Shown here: one piece after another, positions 51,472 through 60,021 of the stretch
Layout: each line of letters starts with the position of its first letter
Numbering within the stretch: the stretch's first letter is position 1
Assembly (NCBI RefSeq): GCF_005144585.1
Contig: NZ_SSMQ01000007.1
Coordinates: 62,001 to 126,000 of the forward strand
Direction: 5' to 3'
Length of the DNA stretch: 64,000 bases
Source of the DNA: Polyangium fumosum
Lineage (GTDB): Bacteria > Myxococcota_A > Polyangia > Polyangiales > Polyangiaceae
Position numbers and translations under genes: made by a program
Notes under the pieces: model-generated
The model's database searches: none
What the model was told of the DNA's origin: nothing
The model's input: only the letters and a program-made list of their open reading frames with translations

Positions 51472-53981
51472 TCATCCGATGGTTCATCGTCGCGTTCCTC
51501 TTCTTCGGCTGGGCGGCCCTGCTCTGGCCCCTCACCTCGCCGCCGCCCGCGTCCCACCTCGCACTGCCGGCGATGGACGAGATCCTCGCCTACCGCGTCG
51601 ACCCGGAAAAACCCGTCGCCGTGAAGGTGCCCGCGTCGATCGACGCGGTCGTGGTCTCGACCTGGGCCCTCGTGCCCCGCGTGACCGTTTGTGATCCAAA
51701 GGCGAGATTTTCGTACGGCTTCGAAACGACGTTCGTCGACGAGCACGGCAAGGACGTCCAGACGCACCGGTTCGAGCTGGAGAGCCGGCTCTCCTGCGAC
51801 GACAAGGACGGCGCCACGGCGGGCGAGTACGCCGCGCGGGTCGCGCAGGGCGACGAGTGGGTGCTCGATCCACGGACGACCACGATCACCACCGCGGAGC
51901 TCTTGCCGCACGGCGGCGTGATGCGGATGCGGGGGCTGCCGATCTCGGTGAAGGACGTGCTCTCGCGCGTGGAAGGTCGGTACCGGCGCGGATCGTACGA
52001 GCGCACGTTCTACGAGATGAGCCTCGACGACGAGGACCGATCACGCGTCGTGTCAGACATGACCTCGCTCGGCTTCGAGGACCTCCCGGAGACGGCGCGA
52101 TCCCGCGCGCTCTCCGGCTGGGATCGGCGCCTCGACGCGGCGGGGCTCGAAGGCAAGGACTACTCGCTCCGGCGGCTCTTGCTCCGCAACTACCGCACGC
52201 CCTTCCCGGCGGCCGCGGGCACGGTGCCGGGGTACACCGTGGGCGAGCGGCACGCGGCGGCGATCAACGTGATGGGTCCCGTCGAGCTCGACGTGCTCGC
52301 GCCGCCGGGGCGACCCGTGACGATCAGCGAGGGCGGCGGCGGCGGCGCGCGGATGCTCACGGTGCCCGAGGACGGCGTCTTCCACGTGTCGTCGTCGCGC
52401 CTCAATCCGCGCACGTTCGTGGTCGAGGGCAAGGGCGACGATTTCCTCGTGCGGTTCGTCCTTCCGAAACCGTACGAGCGCGCGCAGATCGGGGATCTCA
52501 TCGCGCTGCCGTTCGAGGGCGATCGGCTGGAGATCCGGCCCGACGTGCGCGTCGTGAAGTACGTGAAGCTCGATCCGGAGCGGCCGGTCCTCGCGCGCGT
52601 GGCGCCGGAGCAGCCGTACCTCGGCCTCCTGCTCCGCGCGGAGCTGCCCGAAGCGGGCGCGCCCGACTCGATGGCCGGCACGGTCGTCGCGCGCTGGGGC
52701 CCCGGCCCGAACGAGCGCGCCGAGCTCCGCCAGATCTTGCCGCGCTCGCGGTTCGAGCGCTGGGGCCGGCCGCGGGATCAAGCCGCGGAGGGCGCGATCG
52801 CCGCAGGGAACGACAAGACCGAGGCCGACGCGACCGATCCGCGCCGCGCGATCCTGCGCATCCCGAAGGGCGCCACGAAGATCGAGATCCTCGGCGACGC
52901 GCACATGCGCGTGCACCTGCGCGTGCTCGATCCCGGCGTGCCCGAGGACATCCTGCGCGTGCCGTACCGCGTCCAGCTCGCGGAGGACGAGATCTGGCGC
53001 TACGCGCCGTTCGACGTGCGCACCTGGACGCCCATCCGCGCCGAAAACCAGAACGAGCTCGAGCGCCAGGGCCGCATTGCCGACCTCTACGAGCAGGTGC
53101 GCATCGAGCTCCGGGGAAAGCCTTCGCCGAGCGAGGCCGGCCAGAAGCCCGAGCGCACGCTCGTCCCGGATCAAGCGCCCGTCCGACGCCGCTTCCTCGC
53201 GCCGTACGAGATCGCCGCGAAGGAGCTCTTGCCAAACGATGGCTGGACGCCGCTCGATCTGGACAACCCGCTCAAGCTCGGGATCGGCTACGCGGGCGAG
53301 CGCGGCGGGCGGCTGAAGGTGCTCTACCGGGCGCACCCGTCACGGCTCGGGAAGATGGCCGAGCTCTGGATCGACGGACAAAACATGGTCGAGCAGCCGA
53401 TCGCGTCGCTCTCGGGCGTGCTCCGGGCGAGCCTCAAGGCCGGCATCCACGACATCCAGGTGAAGGGGCTCGGCGACGGGCTCGCGTACGCGGACGCGGC
53501 GCCGTGGGAGGGCGGGGCGATCATGCGCCGGCGCGACGTCTTCGAGTTGCCCGCGCGCGAGCCGCTCTCGTTCACGTTCCGGCAACGAGCGGGCGAGTCG
53601 CTCACGCTCGTGCTCTTCGTGATCAGCGAGGCGTCGACGCGTCCGTTCAAGATCCGCTACAGCATCGACGGGGGCAAACCCGTGCGGCAGAAGGGCGCGT
53701 TTTTCCGGTCGATCACGACGGGCAGCGGCGAGCTCTCGGGGCGCACGGGCGACGCGGGGATGGGCTTGCTCTGGGAGGCGCGGCGCACGGCGAAGGATGC
53801 GCGCAAGAACCTGGATGGGCTCGCCAAGGTGAAGATCCCGATCGGCGACGACCTCGAGCCCGGCCTCCGGACGATCAAGATCGAGAGCGTCGATCGCGTG
53901 TGGATAGGTGCGGTGCTCGTCGGCCAGGCGCCGCTGCCGGGAGACCTCGAGCCGAGGCTTTGGTCGGAGGACGATCTGTGA
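51468..53981 (+). CDS. N-terminally anchored beta-rich periplasmic protein of the PgsB/PgsC-type cluster
   Basis: An 837-residue protein starting at GTG in a GTGA overlap with the PgsC-like gene. One TM or uncleaved signal (IIRWFIVAFLFFGWAALLWPL) is followed by an entirely periplasmic, beta-rich region with no recognised family. Two copies of a motif of the form xxYxxDPE(K/R)PVxxxV occur (near residues 43-58 and 365-380), and a third is in the 1632-residue protein of the same operon, suggesting shared beta domains. It ends in GTGA with the next gene. Possible role: periplasmic bridge or scaffold between the synthase and the outer membrane (inference). Confidence 0.75.
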   Translation: MIIRWFIVAFLFFGWAALLWPLTSPPPASHLALPAMDEILAYRVDPEKPVAVKVPASIDAVVVSTWALVPRVTVCDPKARFSYGFETTFVDEHGKDVQTHRFELESRLSCDDKDGATAGEYAARVAQGDEWVLDPRTTTITTAELLPHGGVMRMRGLPISVKDVLSRVEGRYRRGSYERTFYEMSLDDEDRSRVVSDMTSLGFEDLPETARSRALSGWDRRLDAAGLEGKDYSLRRLLLRNYRTPFPAAAGTVPGYTVGERHAAAINVMGPVELDVLAPPGRPVTISEGGGGGARMLTVPEDGVFHVSSSRLNPRTFVVEGKGDDFLVRFVLPKPYERAQIGDLIALPFEGDRLEIRPDVRVVKYVKLDPERPVLARVAPEQPYLGLLLRAELPEAGAPDSMAGTVVARWGPGPNERAELRQILPRSRFERWGRPRDQAAEGAIAAGNDKTEADATDPRRAILRIPKGATKIEILGDAHMRVHLRVLDPGVPEDILRVPYRVQLAEDEIWRYAPFDVRTWTPIRAENQNELERQGRIADLYEQVRIELRGKPSPSEAGQKPERTLVPDQAPVRRRFLAPYEIAAKELLPNDGWTPLDLDNPLKLGIGYAGERGGRLKVLYRAHPSRLGKMAELWIDGQNMVEQPIASLSGVLRASLKAGIHDIQVKGLGDGLAYADAAPWEGGAIMRRRDVFELPAREPLSFTFRQRAGESLTLVLFVISEASTRPFKIRYSIDGGKPVRQKGAFFRSITTGSGELSGRTGDAGMGLLWEARRTAKDARKNLDGLAKVKIPIGDDLEPGLRTIKIESVDRVWIGAVLVGQAPLPGDLEPRLWSEDDL

Positions 53982-55126
53982 AAAAAGCGCGATGGGCAGG
54001 GCTTTTCGCGACGACGTTGCTCTTCGGCTGCGGGGCGCCGTCCTGCCCGAAGAGTCCAGCCCCCGCGCCGGCCGCTTGTCCCCCCTCGGAGGCCGGCGCC
54101 ATGATGCCCGAGGTGGACGAAGGAGCGACGAAGGCGCTCGAAGAGCGGATCGCCAAGCTGCGGAAGGGCGGTCGCCGCACCGTGACGTACAAGGCGCCGA
54201 CAAACGAGGAGGAGCGCGCGTACGCCGCCTGGGTGCGCGACGCGCTCGTCGCCGCGACCGAACGCAAAGAGCCGCCGAAGAAGGCGCCCGAGGGGTTCTC
54301 GTTGCGGGTGCTCGGCGATGTGTGGCTGCTCGAAGAGGCGCGAAAAAAGAAGCGCGGCGCGGGCGTGGTCGTGATGCGCACCGGGCGCGCGAGGCCGATC
54401 CTCGTGGAAGCGCCGCACTCGTTCTACGACGCAGGCACGCTGCCGATCGCGCTCTCCGTGTTCGAGGCGCAGGCGGCGCGGGTGCTCCTGATCAACACGG
54501 TGCACCGCTACATCGACAAACCCGCGGACGCCACGAAGGACGGCGGGACGAAGGACGAGAAGGCCGCAACCAAGGACAAGGACACCGACGCGGACGAGGT
54601 CGACGAGAAGGACGACGACAAGGACGATGACAAGGGCGCAGCCGTGGAGGAGCCGGCCGGGGTCGATCGCGACGAGGCGGATGATCCGAACGCGGCGGCG
54701 CCGGTCGTCGCTTCGGACGTCGCCCACACGGAGCACTCGTTCTTTCATGCGGCCCATCGCGAGCTCGTCGCGCTCATGCACGGCGCGGTCACCGTCCAGA
54801 TCCACGGCTTCCGCGACGACAAGTCCGAAGGCACGGGCATCATCGTGAGCGCCGCGAAATCCAACGCCGACGCCGCGGCCCTCGCCGCGCGCCTCGGGCC
54901 CGCCGTCGCCGACACCCGCGTCAAAGTCTACCCGACCGACGTCTCGATCCTCGGCGGCACCATCAACCAGCAGGCGCGCACCTGCCGCGAGCTCGGCGCG
55001 CCGTTCTTTCACGTCGAGATCGCGCGCACCGTTCGCGACGCGCTCGGCTCCGACAAGCAGAAGCGCGCGCGCTTCGCCGCCGCGCTCGATCCGATCTTCG
55101 CTCCCCCGAAGCCCCCGAGCCCATGA
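53978..55126 (+). CDS. Lipoprotein, gamma-PGA-hydrolase/amidohydrolase-like
   Basis: A 382-residue lipoprotein (lipobox LFGC), starting at GTG in GTGA overlap. The catalytic-looking core has VEAPHSFYDAGTLPIA, FEAQAARVLLINTVHRY, HTEHSFFHAAHRELV, VTVQIHGFRDDK and the end FHVEIARTVRDAL. The spacing of PHxxxDxGT, HTEHSxFHxxH and VQIHGF suggests a zinc enzyme such as gamma-polyglutamate hydrolase or an N-formylglutamate amidohydrolase-like fold, but I do not claim a family hit. A Lys/Asp/Glu-rich low-complexity insert (about residues 180-225) interrupts the core. In a polymer-export operon, such an enzyme could trim or release chains. The stop overlaps the next ATG (ATGA). Confidence 0.72.
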   Translation: MKKARWAGLFATTLLFGCGAPSCPKSPAPAPAACPPSEAGAMMPEVDEGATKALEERIAKLRKGGRRTVTYKAPTNEEERAYAAWVRDALVAATERKEPPKKAPEGFSLRVLGDVWLLEEARKKKRGAGVVVMRTGRARPILVEAPHSFYDAGTLPIALSVFEAQAARVLLINTVHRYIDKPADATKDGGTKDEKAATKDKDTDADEVDEKDDDKDDDKGAAVEEPAGVDRDEADDPNAAAPVVASDVAHTEHSFFHAAHRELVALMHGAVTVQIHGFRDDKSEGTGIIVSAAKSNADAAALAARLGPAVADTRVKVYPTDVSILGGTINQQARTCRELGAPFFHVEIARTVRDALGSDKQKRARFAAALDPIFAPPKPPSP

Positions 55127-58100
55127 ACGTTCGGTCTGCCCTCGCCGCGGCCCTCGGGCTCGTCCTCGGCCTCGCTCCCGCGGGAGCGCGCGCCGATGCG
55201 AGCCTCGATCCGCCCGGCTGGGTCGCGCCGACCCGCGCCCGTGTCGCGCCCTTCTCGCTCGACACCCCCACGCAGGGCAGCGCCGTCGAGGTCGATCCGA
55301 GCGTGCCGATCTCCCTCGCGAAGGGCTTGGTCCTGCTCCTGCCCATCGAGCCCGGGGATCGCGTCCGCCTCGACGGACCCGTCACCGCCGTTGGCCTCGG
55401 CACAGGCGTGCGCGACGTGCCCGACGCGGTCACGTGGCTCCCGCTGTCCACGCTCGGGGGCTCCGTTCCGACAAGCGGAGCTGCGCCCCCGAACCCCCCA
55501 CCGACCACCGCCCCGACATCCGCCAAACCCAGCGAATCCCGCGTCGTCGACGTCCCCATGTGGACCGGCGCTCGTTTCCTCGTGGTTCGGTCCGACAAAC
55601 CCGCCACGATCACCGCCTCGATGGGCAGCCTCCTCCGCTCCTCGCTCGCCTGGCACAGGCTCGACGAGGACGTCACGCGCTGGCTGCGTGATCCGGCGGC
55701 TCCCCGGCCCGAAACCACCATCCCCGAGGCCGCCTCGATCCTCCGCTGGATCTTCGCCGCGAAGAGCGCGCTCGACGCCGCGCCGCCCGACGCCACCCGC
55801 AACTGGCTCACCGTCCGCTGGCTCGAAAGCTCCCTCCTCGTTCGCCCCCTCGTCGAGCCGTATTTCGTCCGCCGCCCCGTCGTCCTCGAAGGCGGCCGGG
55901 ATGCCCGCGAGGCCGCCGATCACCTCACCGCCGAGCCCGACGCCTCCCCGTGGCGCCTCGTCCTCGCCTCCCGCGGCGCGCTCGCCGCCAAGGCGAACAG
56001 CATCGTCGTCGACGCGCCCGCCTCCGACGTCGTGCGCCTCTCCATCCAGGCCCGCGGCATCGGCGCGGCGCGCGCCCTCGTCCGCGCCGGCGACCTCGTC
56101 GTGCGCGAGCTCGTGTGGGACGTCGCGACCCGCACCGCCGACGCCCAGCGATGGACCGCGACGCAGAGCATCCGCATCCCCTTGCCCGTCGATACACGTC
56201 GCGTCTCGATCGAGGCCCTCGAAGGCGAGATCGCCGTCGCCGCCACCGCGTTCCGCAAGCGCACCGACGTCCTCGACATCGCCCCGCGCGCCCGCGATCG
56301 CGAAGCCCGCCTCGACGCCCTCGGCGAAGGCGCGAAGGAGCCCGCGGCCGCGGCCGTCCTCCGCCTCGCCGCCGCCGCCGAACGCACGGGCGCCGCGCAT
56401 GACGTCGACGCGGTCCTGAAGCGCGTCCAGGCGAGTGACGTCCCTCCGGCCCTCCGCGCCTTCCTCCTCGCCGAAGCCGTCCGCTGGGCCACGAGCCCCG
56501 AGCAAGCCCGCGAGGCCGCCGAGCGCGCCTTCGACCTCGCCCGCGCCCTCCCCGCGGGCGCCGCCGGCCCTGCCCTGCGTGCCGTCCTCGAACGGCTCGC
56601 CGCGGCCCACGCACACACGCTCCCCCCGCCGCGCCCCTGGGAGCGCCCTCTGCCCGAGGCCCCCCACGAGGACGATCGCGCCGCCCTCGACGCCCTCCGC
56701 GCCATCCTCTCGCCGCCCGAGGACGGCCGCCGCCCCGCCGCTGCGCCCCTCGCCGAGCGGTACGCCTGGCTCCACGGCGACCTGCCCGGCGCCGCCAACC
56801 GCGCGCGCCAGACCTGGGTCCGCGAGGCGCCTTGGGACACCCTCGATCCGCCCTCCGGCGCCGTCGTCTGGAACGACATCTCCGTCCCCTTCGACAACGT
56901 CGGCAGCACCCGCTGCGCCCTCGTCGGCCCGCGCGGCCTGCGCTGGACCGTCCTCCGCGAAGGCCGCGCCGAAATCGACGTCCTCGCGCCGCCCGCGGCC
57001 GCGACCCACACCCGCCTCCTCGTCATTTCCGGACAAACCGACCCGGCCCCGGAGACCTCGCTCCTCATCGACAACATCGCCGCCGCCGTGCACACCGGCG
57101 CTGGCCTCGGCACCGGCATCGCCGTCACGCCCGGCCGCCACGCCTTCGAGCGCCCCGCTGGCGCCGTCCCCGTCTTCGCCCGCATCCCGCGCGACGGCGT
57201 CGCCCCCTGCGACACCCTCCGCGAGCTCACCCGCTGGATCCGGCTGAACGGCGACGCCACGTTCCGTGTCCCCGACCCGGGCCGCGCCACCGTCGCGCGT
57301 GTCGTCGCGCATGTCGCCGAGAGCGGCACCCGCAAGCCGCGCCGCCTCCACGTCCGCGTCGGCGACCGCGTGTACGAGGCCTGGATCGACCACGGCGCGA
57401 CCGGCGCGATCGAGGTCCCCGTCCCGGCCGACGTCAGCGACATCCGGGTCGAGACCCAGGAAGAGACCCTCCTCCGTGTCTCCGCGCGCCTCCACCGGCA
57501 GCGCGCCCCCGAGCCGCGTATCCCCGCCGCTGGTCGCGAGACCGCCCCCGAGGCCATCGCCCTCCTCCTCGCCCGCGTCCGCGACGCCTCCCGCGAGCTC
57601 GAAAAAGCTCCGCCGGCCGCGCAGGACGCGCTCCGGAAGCGACGCGCCGAGGCCCTCGAGTCCCTCGGCTACGGCACCCTCGCCGCCCTCGATCGCAAGG
57701 ACGACATCCCCCTCGAAACCGCCGAGGAGCCCGACACCCAGGCCCCGCCCCAGGCGCTCCAGCTCCCCGCCGGCAGCCCGGCCGTCGTCCCCCTCGGCTT
57801 CCTCCCGCGCATCCCGCCCCTTCCCCTGCCGAAGGACCTCGATCCGCTCACCCGCGCCCGCCGCGCCCAGGCCGCCGACGACACCGCCGCCGCCCTCACC
57901 GCCCTCACCGACGGCAACGCCCGCGCCTCCACCGACGCCGACGGCCTCATGTACGCCGTCCTCACCGAGCGCACCGGCGCCGGCTGGATCGCCAGCGAGG
58001 TCTTCGAGCGCATCGGCCTCGTACACCGCTCCGGACCGGCCCTCGCCCGCGCCGCTGCCCTCTCCACCGACCGCGCCGCCGACGAGCAGGACCGCGCCCG

Positions 58101-60021
58101 CGCCCTGCGCAGCTTCATCCTCGCCCAGCACGCCGTCGAGAACGGCGACCCTGCCTCGCACGCCTTCGCGCGGCTCGTGCCCGCCGTCGGTTGGCTCGCC
58201 GTCGCCCGCGCCGACAACGCCGCCGGCACCGGCCTCGTCGACGTCCGTGGAGGCCGCACCCCGTCCCTCGGCGTCCAGGTCCGCCGCGCCCTGCTCGACG
58301 TCCCCGACGACGCCCTCCTCCTCGCCGAAGGCCAGCACGTCGAGCTCCGCGTCCGCCAGAGCAAGCCCACCACCCTCGGCGTCGAGACCCAGTGCCTCGC
58401 CCTCGAAGACGACCCGCTCTGCCAGCTCAGCGTCGAGATCGACGGCAAACCCACGCCCTGCGGGGATGCCCCGACGTCTCCCCGCACCGCCTGCACCCTC
58501 TCGATCCCGCGCGGCCCGCACCGCGTCGAGATCCGCGCCCCGCGTGGCCGCACCACTGTCGGCTCGGCCCGCCTCTCCGGCGCCGGTGGCTTCTCCTTCC
58601 AGGCCCGCGTCGTCTCCGAGTGGTTCGAGATCGACCCCGAGCGCCCGCTCGAGCTCGCCTTCGCCGCGCCCACCGTCGTCCGCCTCGAAGCCCGCGGCCC
58701 TGCCGGCGAACCTCGCACCCTCCACTGGTCCCTCGACCCGCAGATCCCCCTCCCTGGCACCACCTCCCGCGGCGAGCTCCTCCTCGATCCCACCGCCGAT
58801 CCGGCCGCGCACCTCGTCGGCGGCGATCGGAACACCCTCGTCCCCCTCGGCCAGCAGCTCGAAAAGCGGATCCCCGTCCTCCCCGACGGCCCCCACACCC
58901 TCCACGTCACCTCGCCCGGCGGCCGCGCCCTCGTCCGCGTCCAGCTCGCCGTCCCCATCGGCTTGCCCAAGCCCCGCCGCGCCCCGCCCGTCGCTGGCCT
59001 CCGCCCCCCGCCCACCGGCGCCCCTGAGCCGCCCCTCCGCGTCGCGCCCGACATCGTCTCCGACGCCGATCCCGGCAGCCTCCTCACCTCTGTCTACGCC
59101 CGCCTCGTCGACCTCGACGTCGGCGACGAGGACAACCTCACCGGCGCGCGCCTCCTCGAAGTCGGCGTCGCCCTTCGCCGCGAGATCGAAACCATCCACG
59201 CCTGGACCCAAGGCTCCGTCTTCGCCCGCGCCCGCTTCGGCGCCCCGAGCTTCGGCGTCGCTGGCTCCTTCGACCTCGCCCCGAACGGCTTCATCCCTGG
59301 CCTCTTCGTCCGCGGCCGCGTCGTCGCTCAGCCCACGGCCACCTTCGGCCTCGGCGCCCGCGCCCTTGCCGGCGTCCTCTGGTCGATCCCCCTCGCCGAC
59401 TCCGTCTCCCTCGTCCCTTGGGGCGGCGCCGCCCTCGTCCTCACCGACCCCAACCTCGCCGGCCAGGAAGACGCCGACCGCGAAGTCTGGACCCGCTACT
59501 CCAGCACCCACCCTGCGTACGGCGTCGTCGGCCTCCGCGCCCTCTTCCGCCCGGCCATCGACGCCCTTGCGAGCGTCGGCCTCTCCACCCGCACCACCCC
59601 GGACTTCGCCGGCATCGATCGCGCCGACCTCGAAGCCCAGCTCCACCTCCTCCCGGGCCGCGGCTTCACGCCCTGGCTCACCCTCGGCGCCTTCACGAGT
59701 TACCGGCCGGCCGGCTACGACCGCCCCGAGTCCTTCCTCCGCAGCGGCGTCAACGCTCAGCTCACGTTCTGGGCGTGGCTCATGCGCGGCCATCGCCTCA
59801 GCGCCGGGGCCGAAGGCCGCGTCTTGCTCGACGTCCCCCGCGAAACCTCGCCCTTCCGACTCTCCGGCGGTATCTTCGTCGCTTACGACCTCGCGGGCGG
59901 CAGGGGCCTTCGTGACTTGCCGCCGCGGGAGGCACCGTTCCGCGCTCGGCTCGAAGAGGGCAGCGGCCGTATCGACAGACGCCGCACCGCCTCCGACCCG
60001 ACCTGGGGTACGCCGCCTTGA
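55123..60021 (+). CDS. Giant exported protein with C-terminal outer-membrane barrel-like region
   Basis: A 1632-residue protein with a signal peptide (SALAAALGLVLGLAPAGARADA). Residues about 30-650 are helical and Ala/Arg-rich, including TPR- or HEAT-like stretches (AVLRLAAAAERTGAAHDVDAVLKRV; LAEAVRWATSPEQAREAAERAFDLARAL). The middle has beta segments sharing the DPERP motif with the 837-residue protein. The last about 270 residues (from SLLTSVYARLVDLDVGDE) alternate as in a beta barrel, for example GSVFARARFGAPSFGVAGSFDLA, VWTRYSSTHPAYGVVGL and LRSGVNAQLTFWAWLMRGHRLSAGAEGRVLLDV. I suggest an outer-membrane export or anchoring component. Codons end mostly in C here, unlike the upstream cluster genes. 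Confidence 0.72.
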   Translation: MNVRSALAAALGLVLGLAPAGARADASLDPPGWVAPTRARVAPFSLDTPTQGSAVEVDPSVPISLAKGLVLLLPIEPGDRVRLDGPVTAVGLGTGVRDVPDAVTWLPLSTLGGSVPTSGAAPPNPPPTTAPTSAKPSESRVVDVPMWTGARFLVVRSDKPATITASMGSLLRSSLAWHRLDEDVTRWLRDPAAPRPETTIPEAASILRWIFAAKSALDAAPPDATRNWLTVRWLESSLLVRPLVEPYFVRRPVVLEGGRDAREAADHLTAEPDASPWRLVLASRGALAAKANSIVVDAPASDVVRLSIQARGIGAARALVRAGDLVVRELVWDVATRTADAQRWTATQSIRIPLPVDTRRVSIEALEGEIAVAATAFRKRTDVLDIAPRARDREARLDALGEGAKEPAAAAVLRLAAAAERTGAAHDVDAVLKRVQASDVPPALRAFLLAEAVRWATSPEQAREAAERAFDLARALPAGAAGPALRAVLERLAAAHAHTLPPPRPWERPLPEAPHEDDRAALDALRAILSPPEDGRRPAAAPLAERYAWLHGDLPGAANRARQTWVREAPWDTLDPPSGAVVWNDISVPFDNVGSTRCALVGPRGLRWTVLREGRAEIDVLAPPAAATHTRLLVISGQTDPAPETSLLIDNIAAAVHTGAGLGTGIAVTPGRHAFERPAGAVPVFARIPRDGVAPCDTLRELTRWIRLNGDATFRVPDPGRATVARVVAHVAESGTRKPRRLHVRVGDRVYEAWIDHGATGAIEVPVPADVSDIRVETQEETLLRVSARLHRQRAPEPRIPAAGRETAPEAIALLLARVRDASRELEKAPPAAQDALRKRRAEALESLGYGTLAALDRKDDIPLETAEEPDTQAPPQALQLPAGSPAVVPLGFLPRIPPLPLPKDLDPLTRARRAQAADDTAAALTALTDGNARASTDADGLMYAVLTERTGAGWIASEVFERIGLVHRSGPALARAAALSTDRAADEQDRARALRSFILAQHAVENGDPASHAFARLVPAVGWLAVARADNAAGTGLVDVRGGRTPSLGVQVRRALLDVPDDALLLAEGQHVELRVRQSKPTTLGVETQCLALEDDPLCQLSVEIDGKPTPCGDAPTSPRTACTLSIPRGPHRVEIRAPRGRTTVGSARLSGAGGFSFQARVVSEWFEIDPERPLELAFAAPTVVRLEARGPAGEPRTLHWSLDPQIPLPGTTSRGELLLDPTADPAAHLVGGDRNTLVPLGQQLEKRIPVLPDGPHTLHVTSPGGRALVRVQLAVPIGLPKPRRAPPVAGLRPPPTGAPEPPLRVAPDIVSDADPGSLLTSVYARLVDLDVGDEDNLTGARLLEVGVALRREIETIHAWTQGSVFARARFGAPSFGVAGSFDLAPNGFIPGLFVRGRVVAQPTATFGLGARALAGVLWSIPLADSVSLVPWGGAALVLTDPNLAGQEDADREVWTRYSSTHPAYGVVGLRALFRPAIDALASVGLSTRTTPDFAGIDRADLEAQLHLLPGRGFTPWLTLGAFTSYRPAGYDRPESFLRSGVNAQLTFWAWLMRGHRLSAGAEGRVLLDVPRETSPFRLSGGIFVAYDLAGGRGLRDLPPREAPFRARLEEGSGRIDRRRTASDPTWGTPP

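Noticed and set aside
55009-59793. 1594-residue open frame antisense to the giant exported protein
   Set aside because: A high-GC shadow frame: Ala/Gly/Asp/Glu-rich low-complexity product with no domains, while the plus strand has a signal peptide and operon overlaps.
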